Source: UBA7359 sp047618295 (GTDB taxonomy: Bacteria; Pseudomonadota; Gammaproteobacteria; Eutrophobiales; Eutrophobiaceae). Taken from it: a DNA stretch of 15,573 nt. Shown piece by piece: positions 14,600-15,573 of this stretch. How positions within the stretch are numbered: position 1 is the first letter of the stretch; each line of letters starts with the position of its first letter. Under the pieces are notes generated by a model that ran no database searches, was not told the DNA's origin, and worked only from the letters and a program-made list of their open reading frames with translations. Location of the stretch: the NCBI GenBank assembly GCA_047618295.1, contig JBLHKL010000048.1, positions 1 to 15,573 of the forward strand, in the 5' to 3' direction. A program made the translations under genes and the position numbers.

Positions 14600-15573
14600 C
14601 TAGAGTTGTAGTAGAAGACGAGCTGGATCTTCCAATTTTTGTTTTATGGATACCAAAAACTGAACGGCTTCACGACCATCGATGATTCTATGATCATATG
14701 ACAGTGCAAGATTCATCACTGGACGTATAACAACTTCCCCATTTTCTGCGACGGGGCGATCTTTAATTGCATGCATACCCAATATTGCACTTTGCGGCGG
14801 ATTTATAATCGGAGTGGATAAGAGTGATCCAAACGTACCACCATTAGTAATGGTAAATGTACCGCCGGTCAAATCATCCATGGTTAATTTTCCGTCTCTT
14901 GCCTTTTCACCAAAGCCTCTTATTTGAGATTCAATATTAGCAAGTGATAAGGAATCCGCATCACGAACAATCGGCACGACAAGTCCTCTTGGAGAGCTGA
15001 CTGCAATACCAATATCGAAATAACCATGATAAATAATACTATCACCATCTACCGATGCGTTAATGACCGGGAATTTTTTTAATGCTTCTATTGCAGCACG
15101 AGTAAAGAAAGACATAAAACCGAGTTTAGTGCCGTGTGTTTTTTCAAATTCATCCTTATAACGATTGCGGATATCCATAACCGGTTGCATATTCACTTCA
15201 TTAAACGTAGTGAGAATGGCGCTTTCATGTTGTGCGCTCAATAGTCTTTCTGCTACACGTTTACGTAACCGAGTCATAGGTACTTTTTCTTCGGGTCTAT
15301 CACCGGTACTACTCGTTAACACAGGTACCGCTACTGGTGGAGTGCTTGTTGTTTCAGATTTAGGTGCTACTTGTGCAACTGGCGGCGCAACAGTTTGTGG
15401 AGCTTCAGTGATTTTCTGTGGGGCAACAGCTGTCTCGTTTGATGTCACTGGGCTGCCTTCAATATGTCGTAGGACATCTTCTTTTGTAACTCGGTCGGTG
15501 TTTGTGGCAATTTCTGTCACATCTAATTTGTGCTCTGCAACCATGTTGCGAACGGCAGGGCTTAGTTTCGGCA
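14600..15573 (-). CDS. sucB: Dihydrolipoyl succinyltransferase E2 (5' end off window)
   Basis: The frame runs through the window edge; ATG 15544 is internal to the protein, because the codons before it read KLSPAVRN, the start of the E3/E1-binding domain that continues as MVAEHKLDVTEI and VTKEDVLRHIEG. An Ala/Pro/Val-rich linker follows (about 15300-15450), then the catalytic domain from VPMTRLRKRVAERLL. The C-terminal LSYDHRIIDGREAV contains the catalytic His (codon 14690-14692) and the Asp four residues later; this wording fits succinyl- rather than acetyltransferases. The lipoyl domain is outside. With lpd 26 bp downstream it encodes the E2 core of 2-oxoglutarate dehydrogenase, which makes succinyl-CoA in the TCA cycle. 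sucA would be expected upstream. Confidence 0.94.
   Translation of the reverse strand, partial: PKLSPAVRNMVAEHKLDVTEIATNTDRVTKEDVLRHIEGSPVTSNETAVAPQKITEAPQTVAPPVAQVAPKSETTSTPPVAVPVLTSSTGDRPEEKVPMTRLRKRVAERLLSAQHESAILTTFNEVNMQPVMDIRNRYKDEFEKTHGTKLGFMSFFTRAAIEALKKFPVINASVDGDSIIYHGYFDIGIAVSSPRGLVVPIVRDADSLSLANIESQIRGFGEKARDGKLTMDDLTGGTFTITNGGTFGSLLSTPIINPPQSAILGMHAIKDRPVAENGEVVIRPVMNLALSYDHRIIDGREAVQFLVSIKQKLEDPARLLLQL

Overview
The window reads as chromosome of a low-GC gammaproteobacterium. The evidence is gene order: fimV - truA - trpF - trpB - trpA - accD - folC - dedD/SPOR - cvpA - purF is the arrangement found, with small variations, in many Gammaproteobacteria such as pseudomonads. The second block carries polyhydroxyalkanoate (PHA/PHB) genes next to the 2-oxoglutarate dehydrogenase subunits. 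I cannot name genus or species from sequence alone. No rRNA, tRNA, CRISPR array, transposase or phage gene is visible.

Left block, + strand, 1-10256. The 3' part of a fimV-like gene is extremely acidic and contains an exact 39-bp tandem repeat. A 122-bp spacer with a long AU-rich hairpin follows. Then comes a tightly packed run: truA (tRNA pseudouridine synthase), trpF, trpB, a 62-codon gene resembling a lone helix-turn-helix domain, trpA, accD (acetyl-CoA carboxylase beta), folC, a SPOR-domain protein, cvpA and purF. Gaps are mostly under 35 bp and trpF/trpB overlap, so this is probably one or a few transcripts feeding tryptophan, fatty acid, folate and purine synthesis. The notable departure from the usual order is the helix-turn-helix gene between trpB and trpA. 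It is followed by a 79-bp spacer with three GCTA repeats set exactly 11 bp apart.

Right block, - strand, 15573 down to 10351. In the direction of transcription it runs: sucB (partial, running off the window), lpd, phaA (acetyl-CoA acetyltransferase), phaR (PHA-responsive repressor) and a phasin. It ends at a convergent junction with purF that holds an intrinsic terminator read from the - strand. The block joins acetyl-CoA flux (TCA cycle E2/E3) to the first step of PHB synthesis and to granule coat control. No phaB or phaC lies in the window.

The regulatory signals are the best reward here. The phasin gene has a consensus -35 (TTGACA), a 17-bp spacer and a -10 overlapped by two exact 12-bp repeats, where a repressor such as the neighbouring PhaR would sit. 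The 338-bp lpd-phaA gap contains a perfect TTGAT-N4-ATCAA, the FNR/Anr consensus, about 42-44 bp upstream of a plausible start point for phaA. Both are inferences from motif and position, not demonstrated sites. Nothing amounts to a clearly new multi-gene system; the least explained gene is the small helix-turn-helix protein.
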